The position numbers and the translations under genes were made by a program. From assembly GCA_963732375.1 (NCBI GenBank), contig CAVSZE010000009.1, forward strand, positions 35,998-99,997: a stretch of 64,000 nt of DNA, in the 5' to 3' direction. Shown one piece after another: positions 1-8,742 of the stretch. Origin of the DNA: RPQJ01 sp963732375 (GTDB lineage: Bacteria > Pseudomonadota > Gammaproteobacteria > Steroidobacterales > Steroidobacteraceae). Every line of letters begins with the position of its first letter. Positions within the stretch are counted from its first letter, which is position 1. A model generated the notes under the pieces. That model was not told where the DNA came from, made no database searches, and saw only the letters and a program-made list of their open reading frames with translations.

Positions 1-2142
1 GCGAGCGGCCAGCTGGCCAGCATCGGAGTGGCCGACCTGCGACTCGATGCCGACGAATCGCGCGAGGTCCTTCGCGCACGCTTCGGTTGCAGGATCAACC
101 TGGACGCCGCCGCCCGGATACACGAATTGACGGAAGGCTGGCCGTTGGGCCTGCAACTCGCGGCTGCGACCATCGAGGCCGCCTCCGACCCGCAGGCAGC
201 CATCGGCCAGTTGAGCGCGCGGCGCGGCGACATCAATCGCTTCTTCTTCGAGTCCATGCTGTCGCGGGCGTCGCCGGAGGCGGCGGCATTCTTCGTGCGG
301 ATCTCGATCCTCGAGTCGATGAATGCGGATCTCTGCGCCGCCGTTACCGGCAATCCGGACGCCGCCCGCATCATCGAAGCCGCGCTCAGTTCGCCTGTCG
401 TAACGCAGTCCGAGGACCGGCAGTGGCTCAAGGTGCACGCAATGGCGCGGGATTTCCTGCTCGGCCATTTCGACAAGCTTCCGGTCGATGAGCGCCGTGG
501 CTGCTACGAGCGCGCCGCTGCCTGGTATGCGGACCACGACCAGTTCCAGGAGGCTGCCCGCCACGCCTGGGCAGCTGGTAACGAGGCGCTGGCCGTCGCG
601 CATGCGACACACTGCCTGCGTGACATCGCCCGCGAAGGTCGTCTCGGCGAGGCGCGGGACTGGATCAGGCGCGTGCCCGATACAGTAATGGCCCGCGACG
701 TAGGCCTGCAGGTCACCGGCGCCTGGATCAGCGCGCTTGGCGATGACCCGGAGGGCGTGCCTGCAACGATTGAGCGCATCCTGCAACTCCCGGACTGTGA
801 TGAAGATGCAAGGTTCGAGGGAGCGTTGGTGGCTTCTGCTGCGGCAATATTCTGCGACAAGCCAGGGCTCATTCCGGCGGCGCTGCAGGGCTGGGACGAT
901 CCGCCGCCCGGCGCAACCCCGCTGCATGTGATCTCAATGGCGAACTCGCGCGCGACGTTCGCGCTGCACTCAGGCGGGGCGGAGCGCGCCCGTAAGCTGC
1001 TATCCCTGAGCATCTCGGCGGCAATCAGGGAGCCGTCGATGCGACTGCCGATGGCTTTCGCAGACATGACGGTCGCGCTCAGCCATATCTGGGACGGTAA
1101 CCCGATGCGGGCCGAGGCCATCCTGCAACCGGCAATAGTGACCGCGGAGCGCGAGATGGGTCGGCGCAGCGTGGTCGCTGCGATGTTCGCGGGCACGTTG
1201 TCGGCTGTCAGGTACCTGCGTGGCGATGTGGACGCGGCACTCGCGCTGCTGGCCGACCGCCTCGACGTAATCGAGCGGGTGGGCATGCCGGACCCGATCG
1301 TGCTCGCCTATAGGGTGATCGCGGAGAGCTCGATATATCGCGGCGAGGATGCGCGTGCGATGGAAGCGCTTGAATCGCTTCACGACCTGGGCGTGGCGCG
1401 AGCCATGCCGCGACTCGTGTTCAGCTCGCTGGTGGGGCAGGTTCGGGCCCATGTGCAGCAATCACGGATCGCGACGGCCGCGGACCGGCTCGCGGACGCC
1501 ATCGCGCTTCGTACGACATTCGAAGCCCCGGCCTACCGGCCGTTCCTCGAGCTCGTTGATCGGCGGCTGGCCGTCGCCACCGCATGGGTCTGCCTGTCGC
1601 GTGGCGATCCGGCAGGAGCAGAGGTGGCGCTCGCGCCATTGGACCAGGTGAGGGTGGGCCCCGGGCGCAACAGTCCCGACGGCCTGGCCGCGCGAGCCTT
1701 GCAGGCGCTGGCGCTCCACCAGCTCGGGCGACCGGGGGCGCGAGACTTGCTGTCGGAAGTGCTGAGTCTCGCAGGCCTGGGCGGAATGAGATGGTTCGTC
1801 GAGCATGCGCATCCTGGCCTGGCAACCATGGTCGGGTGCGACGGCCTGGACATGGGAACTTCGATTCAGCCGGTCGACGTAGCGTTGTCGCCGGCGGCAG
1901 CCCGAAGCGTTTCGATGCCGGCCGGTGACGGCTCGTCTGCCAGTGGGCTGCTCACACCCAGGGAGGGTCGCATCCTGTCGCTGCTTGCGGCCGGCATGGC
2001 AAACAAGGAAATCGCCCGCGCCATGGACATCGGCGAGCAGACGGTCAAGTGGCACTTGAAGAACATCTTCGCAAAGCTGAACGCCGCGAGCCGGCGGCAC
2101 GCCGTGGATCGCGCAAGGCTGCTCGGCCTGCTCAGCGCCTGA
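1..2142 (+). CDS. LuxR-family regulator, MalT-like, 5' end cut by window
   Basis: The frame is open from base 1, so the gene begins upstream; the GTG at 28 is internal and not the likely start. The visible 713 residues are alpha-helical repeats of the kind found in MalT/LAL regulators: a winged-helix-like segment first, then a long TPR-like superhelix rich in Ala and Leu. A LuxR-type helix-turn-helix closes the protein (last ~65 residues), with the family pattern LTPREGRILSLLAAGMANKE followed by IGEQTVKWHLKNIFAKL. In this family the missing N-terminus holds an AAA/STAND ATPase, and the protein activates transcription when a ligand binds. The ligand cannot be read from the sequence. It converges on the hemerythrin gene, and the two overlap by 11 bases. 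Family assignment is firm; target genes are unknown. Confidence 0.9.
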   Translation, partial: ASGQLASIGVADLRLDADESREVLRARFGCRINLDAAARIHELTEGWPLGLQLAAATIEAASDPQAAIGQLSARRGDINRFFFESMLSRASPEAAAFFVRISILESMNADLCAAVTGNPDAARIIEAALSSPVVTQSEDRQWLKVHAMARDFLLGHFDKLPVDERRGCYERAAAWYADHDQFQEAARHAWAAGNEALAVAHATHCLRDIAREGRLGEARDWIRRVPDTVMARDVGLQVTGAWISALGDDPEGVPATIERILQLPDCDEDARFEGALVASAAAIFCDKPGLIPAALQGWDDPPPGATPLHVISMANSRATFALHSGGAERARKLLSLSISAAIREPSMRLPMAFADMTVALSHIWDGNPMRAEAILQPAIVTAEREMGRRSVVAAMFAGTLSAVRYLRGDVDAALALLADRLDVIERVGMPDPIVLAYRVIAESSIYRGEDARAMEALESLHDLGVARAMPRLVFSSLVGQVRAHVQQSRIATAADRLADAIALRTTFEAPAYRPFLELVDRRLAVATAWVCLSRGDPAGAEVALAPLDQVRVGPGRNSPDGLAARALQALALHQLGRPGARDLLSEVLSLAGLGGMRWFVEHAHPGLATMVGCDGLDMGTSIQPVDVALSPAAARSVSMPAGDGSSASGLLTPREGRILSLLAAGMANKEIARAMDIGEQTVKWHLKNIFAKLNAASRRHAVDRARLLGLLSA

Positions 2143-3088
2143 ACGGCAGGGCCACCAACCGGGAGGCGCAGCGGAGGCTTCGGGCACCAATCGAAAACGA
2201 GGCCCGCACCGCGCCTGCCGGCGAGCGAACGCCGCCCAGGTCCGTGAGCCCGCCCTGGACGAGGTCGACCGCCTCGTGCAGCGCCTCACCGCAAAGCTCG
2301 GCCACGACCTCGGCGCGTTGGCGGACACCCGGGCGGTCATGCGGCTGTGCGATTTGCTCGCCGTGTCCGGCGACCACGCGCTCCGGCTGTGCGAGGCGCG
2401 CCGCCAACTTCGGATACCGGTCCGCCAGTCGAAGCAGGTTGCCGGCCGGGTCGCGCGGCATGGGGCCCGCCATGATCGTCGCCCAGTCGGAAGCTTTCAG
2501 CACTCGCGCCGACCCCGTATAGAAGACGGCTTCCTCGCGGCGCATGTGCGCGCGCGTGTGGCGAACGTAGTCCTGCAACTGCTTCGAAAGCCGCACGCCC
2601 GCCTTGCCGCGCAGCTGCGCCGGTGTCGCCCGGGCGAGATCCCGTGCCAGCGCCTCTGCCCGTTCCTGGCCGATCCGGTGCTCCATCACCAGGCGGTGCA
2701 TGTTCCGGTACAGCATCGGTTCGCGATCCCGTATTTTCGCGAACAGCATGTCTTCCCTCGGGTGGTGCACCGAGTGCTGGTAAACGAGGATGTAACGCAT
2801 CGCTTCCACGAGCACCGGTCGCGCGGTTTCCGGCATGGACCGCAGCGCGGTCTGCTGCGCGTCGATCTCGCGCAGCACCCGCGACAGGCCCGCATGATCC
2901 TCGCGCAACAGCTTCATGAATTCCTCGCCAGCGGCTGACGCGTGCGACAGCGCGCGTGCCCGGGTCGATGCGCGGGTCCGCGCCTGGGACCGCGGTCGTG
3001 CGGATGGTCGCGCCGGTGGCCGCTTCTTCCTGGTTGCTGCCTTGGCAGCTCTTGCGGTCTTTGCGGCCTTTGTGGTCTTGGGTGTCAT
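2132..3088 (-). CDS. Hemerythrin HHE-domain protein with basic Ala/Lys/Arg-rich N-terminal tail
   Basis: The product has 318 residues. Residues 1-50 are a histone-H1-like tail of Lys, Arg, Ala and Pro. An HHE four-helix domain follows, with candidate di-iron ligands His65, His108/His109 and Glu112 in HSVHHPREDMLF, His137, and His177, His181 and Glu185 in HTRAHMRREEAVFY. The last ~100 residues resemble nothing I know. Hemerythrin domains bind O2 or NO or sense iron and redox state. I chose the ATG at 3088 because it overlaps the stop of the upstream esterase gene (ATGA), a sign of translational coupling; an ORF extension to 3187 would run into that gene. It is the last gene of the minus-strand lipid operon. 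The role of the tail (DNA, RNA or polyanion binding) is inference. Confidence 0.82.
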   Translation of the reverse strand: MTPKTTKAAKTARAAKAATRKKRPPARPSARPRSQARTRASTRARALSHASAAGEEFMKLLREDHAGLSRVLREIDAQQTALRSMPETARPVLVEAMRYILVYQHSVHHPREDMLFAKIRDREPMLYRNMHRLVMEHRIGQERAEALARDLARATPAQLRGKAGVRLSKQLQDYVRHTRAHMRREEAVFYTGSARVLKASDWATIMAGPMPRDPAGNLLRLADRYPKLAARLAQPERVVAGHGEQIAQPHDRPGVRQRAEVVAELCGEALHEAVDLVQGGLTDLGGVRSPAGAVRASFSIGARSLRCASRLVALPFRR

Positions 3089-3996
3089 GGACAGCGTTGC
3101 CTCACGAAGTCTGCGCAGTGTTCGATTGCGCGTTGCGATTCGGGAATGAATGGAAGCCCCTGCCACCCGTGCGGCATTTCCTTCCATACCTCGAGTTCGG
3201 CCGCGACGCCCGCGGCCCGGGCGCGCTCCACGCAGCGTCTGCTGTCGTCGAGCAGGATCTCGGTGCTGCCTGCCTGGAAGAAGAGCGGTGGCAGGCCCTC
3301 GAATTCCCCGTAAATGGGCGACACCAAGGGGTGCACGAGCATCCCCGGATCCCCGCCAGCATACATTGCGCGCATCTCGATGCCGCGCTTCTCGCTGAGC
3401 ACCGGATCGCGCACGGCATTGGCGACCCGGGTGCCTTCGTGAGGATCGGTGAGATCCGTCAGCGGCGACATCAGGATCGCGCCGGCCGGCAGCGGCAGGC
3501 CGCGGTCGCGCGCCGCAAGCAGAACCGCGAGCGCCATTCCACCGCCTGCCGAGATGCCGCTCACGACGATCCGCCCGGGCTCGACGCCGAGCTCGAGCAG
3601 CTGTTCGTAGGCCCCGACGCTGTCGTCGTGGCCGGCCGGAAACGGGTATTCAGGCGCCAGCCTGTAGAAGACCAGGCGCGCGCGCGCATTGGCCGCCGTG
3701 CAGAGCCTCGCCATCATTCCCCGCTCCATGTTCGGCAGCCGCGCCACGTACGCGCCGCCTGGGAAGTGCAGGATCACCCGGTCGGTCTCAGAGCCTTTTT
3801 CACGCAGCCATTCGGCGTCGCAGTGGGGGAGGGGATGGTCGTGAGCCACCGCAAAACCCGGTGGGTGCTCCGGGAACAGTCGCTCGATTGCGCCGATCTG
3901 CTCACGCAGGCGCTCCACGGACGTGTCGCGCTGCAACTGCTGCTTGACCGTGAGGCGGGCGAGAAGGCTCGCAGTCGTCGTTTGCCAGCTGACCAT
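3085..3996 (-). CDS. Alpha/beta hydrolase, HSL-type esterase/lipase
   Basis: The product has 303 residues and no signal peptide. The oxyanion-hole motif is HFPGGAYV (residues 77-84), a variant of the HGGG motif of the hormone-sensitive-lipase family. YRLAPEYPFPAG (111-122) is a second family hallmark. The nucleophile elbow is GISAGG with Ser149. The acid is probably Asp250 in STEILLDD and the base His276 in MPHGWQG. The family hydrolyses short- to medium-chain acyl esters. The gene starts 5 bases after the upstream acyl-CoA synthetase gene ends, and its stop overlaps the hemerythrin start. The setting suggests cleavage of an ester whose acid is then activated by the neighbouring CoA ligase. 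The substrate is not known. Confidence 0.88.
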   Translation of the reverse strand: MVSWQTTTASLLARLTVKQQLQRDTSVERLREQIGAIERLFPEHPPGFAVAHDHPLPHCDAEWLREKGSETDRVILHFPGGAYVARLPNMERGMMARLCTAANARARLVFYRLAPEYPFPAGHDDSVGAYEQLLELGVEPGRIVVSGISAGGGMALAVLLAARDRGLPLPAGAILMSPLTDLTDPHEGTRVANAVRDPVLSEKRGIEMRAMYAGGDPGMLVHPLVSPIYGEFEGLPPLFFQAGSTEILLDDSRRCVERARAAGVAAELEVWKEMPHGWQGLPFIPESQRAIEHCADFVRQRCP

Positions 3997-4001
3997 GCGC
4001 C

Positions 4002-5627
4002 TTACTGCTGGCCGAGCCGCTCGGCGATGGCGCGCGCGGCCTTGTAGTCAGCCTTGCCGTTCGGCATGCGCGGGACGGCCTCGACCTCGAAGAACGCGCG
4101 CGGCCGCTTGTATCCGGCCATCTTGCCCTGCACGAACTCGGGCAGCGTGGCAGCGAGCGTGGCGTCCGCGCGCCGTGCGGCGACCAGTGCGACCACGCGT
4201 TGCCCGAACCGTTCGTCGGGCAGGCCGAGCACCAGGCAGTCCGCGACGTCGGGGTGCGTGCCGAGCACCTGCTCCACTTCCTCGGGATAGACCTTTTCGC
4301 CACCGGTGTTGATGCACGCGGAGCCGCGACCGAGCAGCTGCATCGTGCCGTCCGGATTCCAGCTTCCCCAGTCGCCGATGAACGCGAGCCGCTGTCCGTC
4401 GACGACCCGGAAGGTCTTCGCGGTCTTCTCCGGATCCTTGTAGTAGCCGGCCGGCAGTGCCGGGCCGCCGGCCGCGATCAGGCCGGGCTCGTCCGAGGTC
4501 TTCGGGATCTCGCGCCCGTCCTCTGCGAAAAGTCGCGTTTCTGCCAGCGGGATGAATTGCGCGGTCGCTCCGGCCTGCCCGCGCCGGCTGATCTGCAGTG
4601 CCATCGGGCCTTCGGTGGCGCCAACGCCGTCGATCAGTGTCGCGTCCAGCCACTCGAGCATCTTCTCCTTCACGCCCTTCGACCAGAGCACGCCCGAGGA
4701 GATCACGATCTTCAGGCTCGAAAGGTCGAGCGTCTCGCCGCGGGCCTTCGCCTCGTCGAGCGCAGCAAGCATCGGCCGCGCGAAGGCGTCGCCGACGATG
4801 ACCGTGGCCATCACGCGCTCGCTCGCGACGGTGCGCCATATCTCCATCGGGTCGAAGGTCTTGTTCGGCAGCGTGACGCAGCGGCCGCCGAGCAACTGGA
4901 ACGGCAGGCTGTTGGCGAGCCCGGCGGTGTGCATCAGCGGTGAGGAGGGCATGATGACGGGAACGACACCGCGTGAGCGCAGCACCTTTACCGTACCGAG
5001 CAGTTGCGGGAGGTCGGCCGGTGGCGGATCGATGCCGAGCACGTTCTTCGCGAACATCGCGACGAGCCCGGTGGTCCAGGGCGTGACTTCGCAGATCACG
5101 CCCTTGGGCATCCCGGTCGTGCCGCCGGTGTACATCAGGTGGTAGTCGTCGGGCTGGCGGGCGATGCGCGGAGCGGGAGAAGCTGCCGCGACCGCCGCCT
5201 CGTAGCCGCGCGCCGCACTGGCCGGGCCATCGCCATCATCGACCTCGAGCGCGAGCTTCACCAGCGGTGCGCCCGGCAGCACTTCGTCCACGACGCCCGC
5301 AATCGAGCGGTGATATATCAGCGCCTCGCAATCCGAATTCTCGAGCAGGTAGGCGAGCTCGGTGCCGACGTAGCGGTAGTTGATGTTGAACGGGACCATG
5401 CGCATTTTCAGCGCCGCGAGGAAGGTCTCGTAATACTCGGAGCAGTTGTAGAGCAGCAGGCCGACCTTCGAACCCGGCTTCAGGCCCGCGTCGGCCAGCG
5501 CCTGGCCCAGCCGCGCCGCGCGGTTCTCGAAGTCGCGCCAGGAGCGGTGCTGACCCGCATGAGTGAGTACGGGATCGTCGCCGAGCATGTCGGCCAGGGC
5601 TTCGACGGCATCTGCGTAGTGGTACAT
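4002..5627 (-). CDS. Acyl-CoA synthetase (AMP-forming)
   Basis: The product has 541 residues, the usual length for ANL-superfamily ligases. The P-loop-like A3 motif YTGGTTGMPKG is at 166-176. Later come the adenylate-binding GATEGPM segment, the GDWG hinge region, and the C-terminal MPNGKADYK with the catalytic lysine. It should convert a carboxylic acid, ATP and CoA into acyl-CoA, AMP and PPi in the cytoplasm. The N-terminal YHYADAVEALAD resembles the fatty-acid or steroid side-chain FadD group rather than acetyl-CoA synthetase, but chain specificity cannot be read by eye. It sits between the WS/DGAT genes and the esterase gene in one minus-strand operon. The product acyl-CoA would be the natural acyl donor for the WS/DGAT enzymes. 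Confidence 0.9.
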   Translation of the reverse strand: MYHYADAVEALADMLGDDPVLTHAGQHRSWRDFENRAARLGQALADAGLKPGSKVGLLLYNCSEYYETFLAALKMRMVPFNINYRYVGTELAYLLENSDCEALIYHRSIAGVVDEVLPGAPLVKLALEVDDGDGPASAARGYEAAVAAASPAPRIARQPDDYHLMYTGGTTGMPKGVICEVTPWTTGLVAMFAKNVLGIDPPPADLPQLLGTVKVLRSRGVVPVIMPSSPLMHTAGLANSLPFQLLGGRCVTLPNKTFDPMEIWRTVASERVMATVIVGDAFARPMLAALDEAKARGETLDLSSLKIVISSGVLWSKGVKEKMLEWLDATLIDGVGATEGPMALQISRRGQAGATAQFIPLAETRLFAEDGREIPKTSDEPGLIAAGGPALPAGYYKDPEKTAKTFRVVDGQRLAFIGDWGSWNPDGTMQLLGRGSACINTGGEKVYPEEVEQVLGTHPDVADCLVLGLPDERFGQRVVALVAARRADATLAATLPEFVQGKMAGYKRPRAFFEVEAVPRMPNGKADYKAARAIAERLGQQ

Positions 5628-5676
5628 GTCTGCTCCTGAGTCTGTGCGCGCGGTCGGCCACGCTTCGAAGGGTCCG

Positions 5677-7089
5677 TCAGCCTGCGCCGGTGCCCGGCGT
5701 GGACGCGGACTCGAGCGCCGCGAGGCTGGACTGGAAATGCTCCATAAGCCGCCACGCGTTCGGCACTACCTCCGGATCGCAGAGTATGGCGAGATTGAAC
5801 TGGTCCACATAGCTCCAGACAGTGATGTTGAGCGCGACTCCGTGGACCAGCTGGCCGATGGAGTACCACCCGGCCAGCTTGAGATCGCCAAGCCTCAGCG
5901 GCGCACGTGGCCCGGGCACGTTCGAGATCACGACGTTCCAGAAGGGCAGCAGTCCGCCGCCCTTCATCTCGTTGACGCGGTCCACGATCTTCGGCACGGC
6001 CGGCGGCAGCAGGTTCATCAGCGCGGCGATGTTTGCCTCGCGCGTAGCCTCGAAATAGGCCTTCATCGTGTCGGCGTCACTCTTGCAGGCGGCAAGGCGC
6101 TCTGCCGGGTCGGCAATTTCGGGGTGCAGCAGCGTGTGGCAAACCGTGGAGAAATTGCCGTCACGCGTGCGCTCGGCCAGCGGCACCAGCGAAAATGGCA
6201 CGGTCGCCACCATCGGTTGGGTCGGTGCGGTTCCAGCCTGTTCGCTCATCAATTCGCGAATCGCGCCCGAGGTCACGGCGATGAATACGTCGTTGATGGT
6301 CACGCCGCGCGCCTTGGCGAGTGCGCGAATCCTCGGCAGCGAAAACGAGTGGATCGCGAAGCTGCGGTGGGGCGACAGTCGCTTCGCAAAAGGCGCGGGG
6401 TACTTCGAATCGCCGGTAACCGGCGGTAGCGTACGACCCTTGCTGCGCCATTCCTCGAGGATCCTGCGACCGGCGCGCGTGCCGCGTATGGCCCCGGGCA
6501 GGTTCGCGGCGAAGACGCCAGGCAGGTCACGCAGTCCTTCCCAGAGCAGCCGCCCCTTGCTGGGCAGCGGAGCCGGGTGCCAGGCGGCTGGAGAAGGGTC
6601 TTCGTCCGACTCGGGGCGCGTGTTCCAGAAATTATCCAGCATCCGCAGGATGCCGACGCCGTCGGTGAGCGCGTGATGAATGAACAGCACGACGGCGACG
6701 CGTCCGCCCTCGAGCCCCTCGACGACCCAGACCTGCCAGAGCGGACGGGTGTGATCCATCGGGTGCGCATAGAACTCGTCGATGAGTTCGCACAACTCGA
6801 CCATCGAGCCCGGGGCCGGGCAGCCCACGCGGCGCAGGTGATAGTCCATGTCGAAATCCGGGTCGTCCACCCAGACGGGGTGATTGAGCCCCATCGGCAC
6901 GCGCAGGTAACGCTGCCGCAGCCTTGGAATCAGGCCCACCCTGGACGACCACGTGGACTTGAATCGCTTCCACGACCAGCCCTTCGCGTCCGCGGTCGGA
7001 TCGATGATGGACAGCTTGATCGTGTGGTTGTAGGCCTCGGCGCGATCAAGGTAGATCATCAGCGCATCGGCGCCGCTCATGCGTTCCAT
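5677..7089 (-). CDS. Wax ester synthase/diacylglycerol acyltransferase (WS/DGAT), copy 1
   Basis: The product has 470 residues, the usual length for bacterial WS/DGAT enzymes. It opens with MSGADALMIYLDRAEAYNH and carries the full active-site motif HHALTDG at 138-144. The second half contains the conserved NDVFIAVTSGA and NVVISNVPGP segments typical of the DUF1298 domain. These enzymes transfer an acyl group from acyl-CoA to a long-chain alcohol or diacylglycerol, making wax esters or triacylglycerol at the inner membrane. The start is 2 bases downstream of the stop of WS/DGAT copy 2, so the two are co-translated. A 49-base gap separates it from the CoA-synthetase gene. Whether it makes wax, TAG or another ester is not decided by the sequence. 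Confidence 0.92.
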   Translation of the reverse strand: MERMSGADALMIYLDRAEAYNHTIKLSIIDPTADAKGWSWKRFKSTWSSRVGLIPRLRQRYLRVPMGLNHPVWVDDPDFDMDYHLRRVGCPAPGSMVELCELIDEFYAHPMDHTRPLWQVWVVEGLEGGRVAVVLFIHHALTDGVGILRMLDNFWNTRPESDEDPSPAAWHPAPLPSKGRLLWEGLRDLPGVFAANLPGAIRGTRAGRRILEEWRSKGRTLPPVTGDSKYPAPFAKRLSPHRSFAIHSFSLPRIRALAKARGVTINDVFIAVTSGAIRELMSEQAGTAPTQPMVATVPFSLVPLAERTRDGNFSTVCHTLLHPEIADPAERLAACKSDADTMKAYFEATREANIAALMNLLPPAVPKIVDRVNEMKGGGLLPFWNVVISNVPGPRAPLRLGDLKLAGWYSIGQLVHGVALNITVWSYVDQFNLAILCDPEVVPNAWRLMEHFQSSLAALESASTPGTGAG

Positions 7090-7091
7090 GT

Positions 7092-8546
7092 CTATTTACT
7101 CGCGCGACCCGGTCGAGCGCTCTTGCCGCGCTTTCGCCCGGAACCTTGTTTCACGCGCCCGCCACGGCCGCCGCCAGGCCTGGCCGCGGCGGTCTTCAGG
7201 TCGTCGTATGCCTCTGCAACATGTCGTGCCAGGTCCGGCAGCGAGTACATCGCCTCGCCATTGCCGCCGAACCCGAAATCCATCTGGTCCGCATAGGAAC
7301 TCACCGTCACGTTGAGCCCGATCGACGCGGCGATGCCGGGCACGGCGTAGGTGCCGACCAGGCGGGCACCGTTCAGGTACATGACCTGGCGCGCGCCCGG
7401 GACGTTCGAGATCACCAGGTTGGCGAGCGGAGGCGCGACCCGGCCGATGCCGGTCGCATTGCTCGCGCTCGCGAGGCCAAGCGCGGCGATGGCATAGAGC
7501 ATCGCGGCGTCTTTCGACATCGAGCGCAGTTCCTGCTTGGCCTTTGCCATCGCGGCGACCACCTGCACGGTGCGCTCGCCCACGGTCGCATCGGGCTCGC
7601 CCAGGTGCACGAACATCGCGGACGCCTTGGTGGCGGCCTCGTTGTCGCCTTCCTCGCGCAGCGACATCGGGCACATCGCCACCAGGCGATGCGGGAAGGC
7701 CCGACCGGTCTGCCGCAGGTAGCGGTGCACGCCTTCGTCCGCGAGCGCCACGACCACGTCGTTCAGAGTCGCGTGGAAATGGCGGCCCACCTCGCGCATC
7801 TCCGTGAGCGGCAGCGAAAGCGTGGCGAGCGAGCGCGACGTGTGCAGCGGCTCGTTCATCGGCGCGCGGTGCGCCGTGAAGGGCTGGCTGCCCCCCGGAT
7901 TGGAGCCCGACAGCGTGGCTAAGGTCTTGCGCAGCGCGCCCAGCGACACGTCCTTCAACGCCACGGCCTGGTTTTTCGCCGCGGTCCCGCTGCCGGCGAG
8001 CTTCTCCGCCAGCGGCCGGGCGCGGCGTGGCCGGTGCGTCACGGCTTCCGCCGCGAATGGCGGCGGCGGGATCGGGTCACGCGGCGACGGGCTCAGGCTC
8101 GCGTAGATGCGCTTCGCACCGGACGCGCCGTCGATGATCGAGTGGTTCACCTTCGAATAGATGGCAAACCTGCGGCCTGGCAGGCCCTCGATGACCCAGT
8201 TGCGGAACAGAGGCCGGCTTCGATCGAGCACCGGCTCATGCAGGTCGGCAACCAGGCGAAGGAAGTCCTCGAAGGACGATCCAGCGGGCATTGCAAGGTG
8301 CTGGACGTGGTGGACGAGGTCGATGTGGTCGGCCTCTACGAAGCGTGGGACGCCCATGCCGAGTTCCGGCACGTAGTTGAACGGCGGTGTCGGCTTGGAT
8401 TTGCGGTAGGCCGCGACGATCTCTCGCACCAGCCCGGGTCGGCCCGCAGGTTGCTCGAATAGCAGCAGTGCCCCCACGTGGGTGGGGCCTTCGGGCGTTT
8501 CCATCACGAGCCACATCAGGTCGAGCGGTGGGATGATCTTTGTCAT
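7092..8546 (-). CDS. WS/DGAT acyltransferase, copy 2, with basic C-terminal tail
   Basis: The product has 484 residues from the chosen ATG at 8546, where MTKIIPPLDLMWLVMET matches the family N-terminus; an ATG at 8576 would add ten residues. The active-site motif reads NHSIIDG (134-140), so the first His of HHxxxDG is Asn while the catalytic second His, Asp and Gly remain. The DUF1298 half contains LNDVVVALADEG and NLVISNVPGARQ. The last ~30 residues are Gly, Arg and Lys rich (GGGRGGRVKQGSGRKRG), an extension not needed for the fold. It is the first gene of the operon. The altered motif may change acceptor specificity; some active WS/DGATs carry similar changes, so loss of activity should not be assumed. 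Confidence 0.88.
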   Translation of the reverse strand: MTKIIPPLDLMWLVMETPEGPTHVGALLLFEQPAGRPGLVREIVAAYRKSKPTPPFNYVPELGMGVPRFVEADHIDLVHHVQHLAMPAGSSFEDFLRLVADLHEPVLDRSRPLFRNWVIEGLPGRRFAIYSKVNHSIIDGASGAKRIYASLSPSPRDPIPPPPFAAEAVTHRPRRARPLAEKLAGSGTAAKNQAVALKDVSLGALRKTLATLSGSNPGGSQPFTAHRAPMNEPLHTSRSLATLSLPLTEMREVGRHFHATLNDVVVALADEGVHRYLRQTGRAFPHRLVAMCPMSLREEGDNEAATKASAMFVHLGEPDATVGERTVQVVAAMAKAKQELRSMSKDAAMLYAIAALGLASASNATGIGRVAPPLANLVISNVPGARQVMYLNGARLVGTYAVPGIAASIGLNVTVSSYADQMDFGFGGNGEAMYSLPDLARHVAEAYDDLKTAAARPGGGRGGRVKQGSGRKRGKSARPGRASK

Positions 8547-8742
8547 TTCTTTGTACCTGTCTCCGGCAGTGGGCAAGCCGCCCCCGCCGCCTGCGTCAAC
8601 GCGGTCCCCTGCGCGAACGGTAACAGGACGAGCCGCGAATTTGCAGTACAGTCAACGCGCGGGCCGACGCGGCGGCAGTTGCTGATGCCGGGGAGGCCGG
8701 GTGCTGGCGTATCCTCGGCGGTAGCGAACCACGGATGTGCAC

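Noticed and set aside
504..1286. Long minus-strand open frame opposite the LuxR-type gene
   Set aside because: High GC gives long antisense frames; the protein is Ser/Arg-rich without motifs, and the plus strand encodes a clear regulator.
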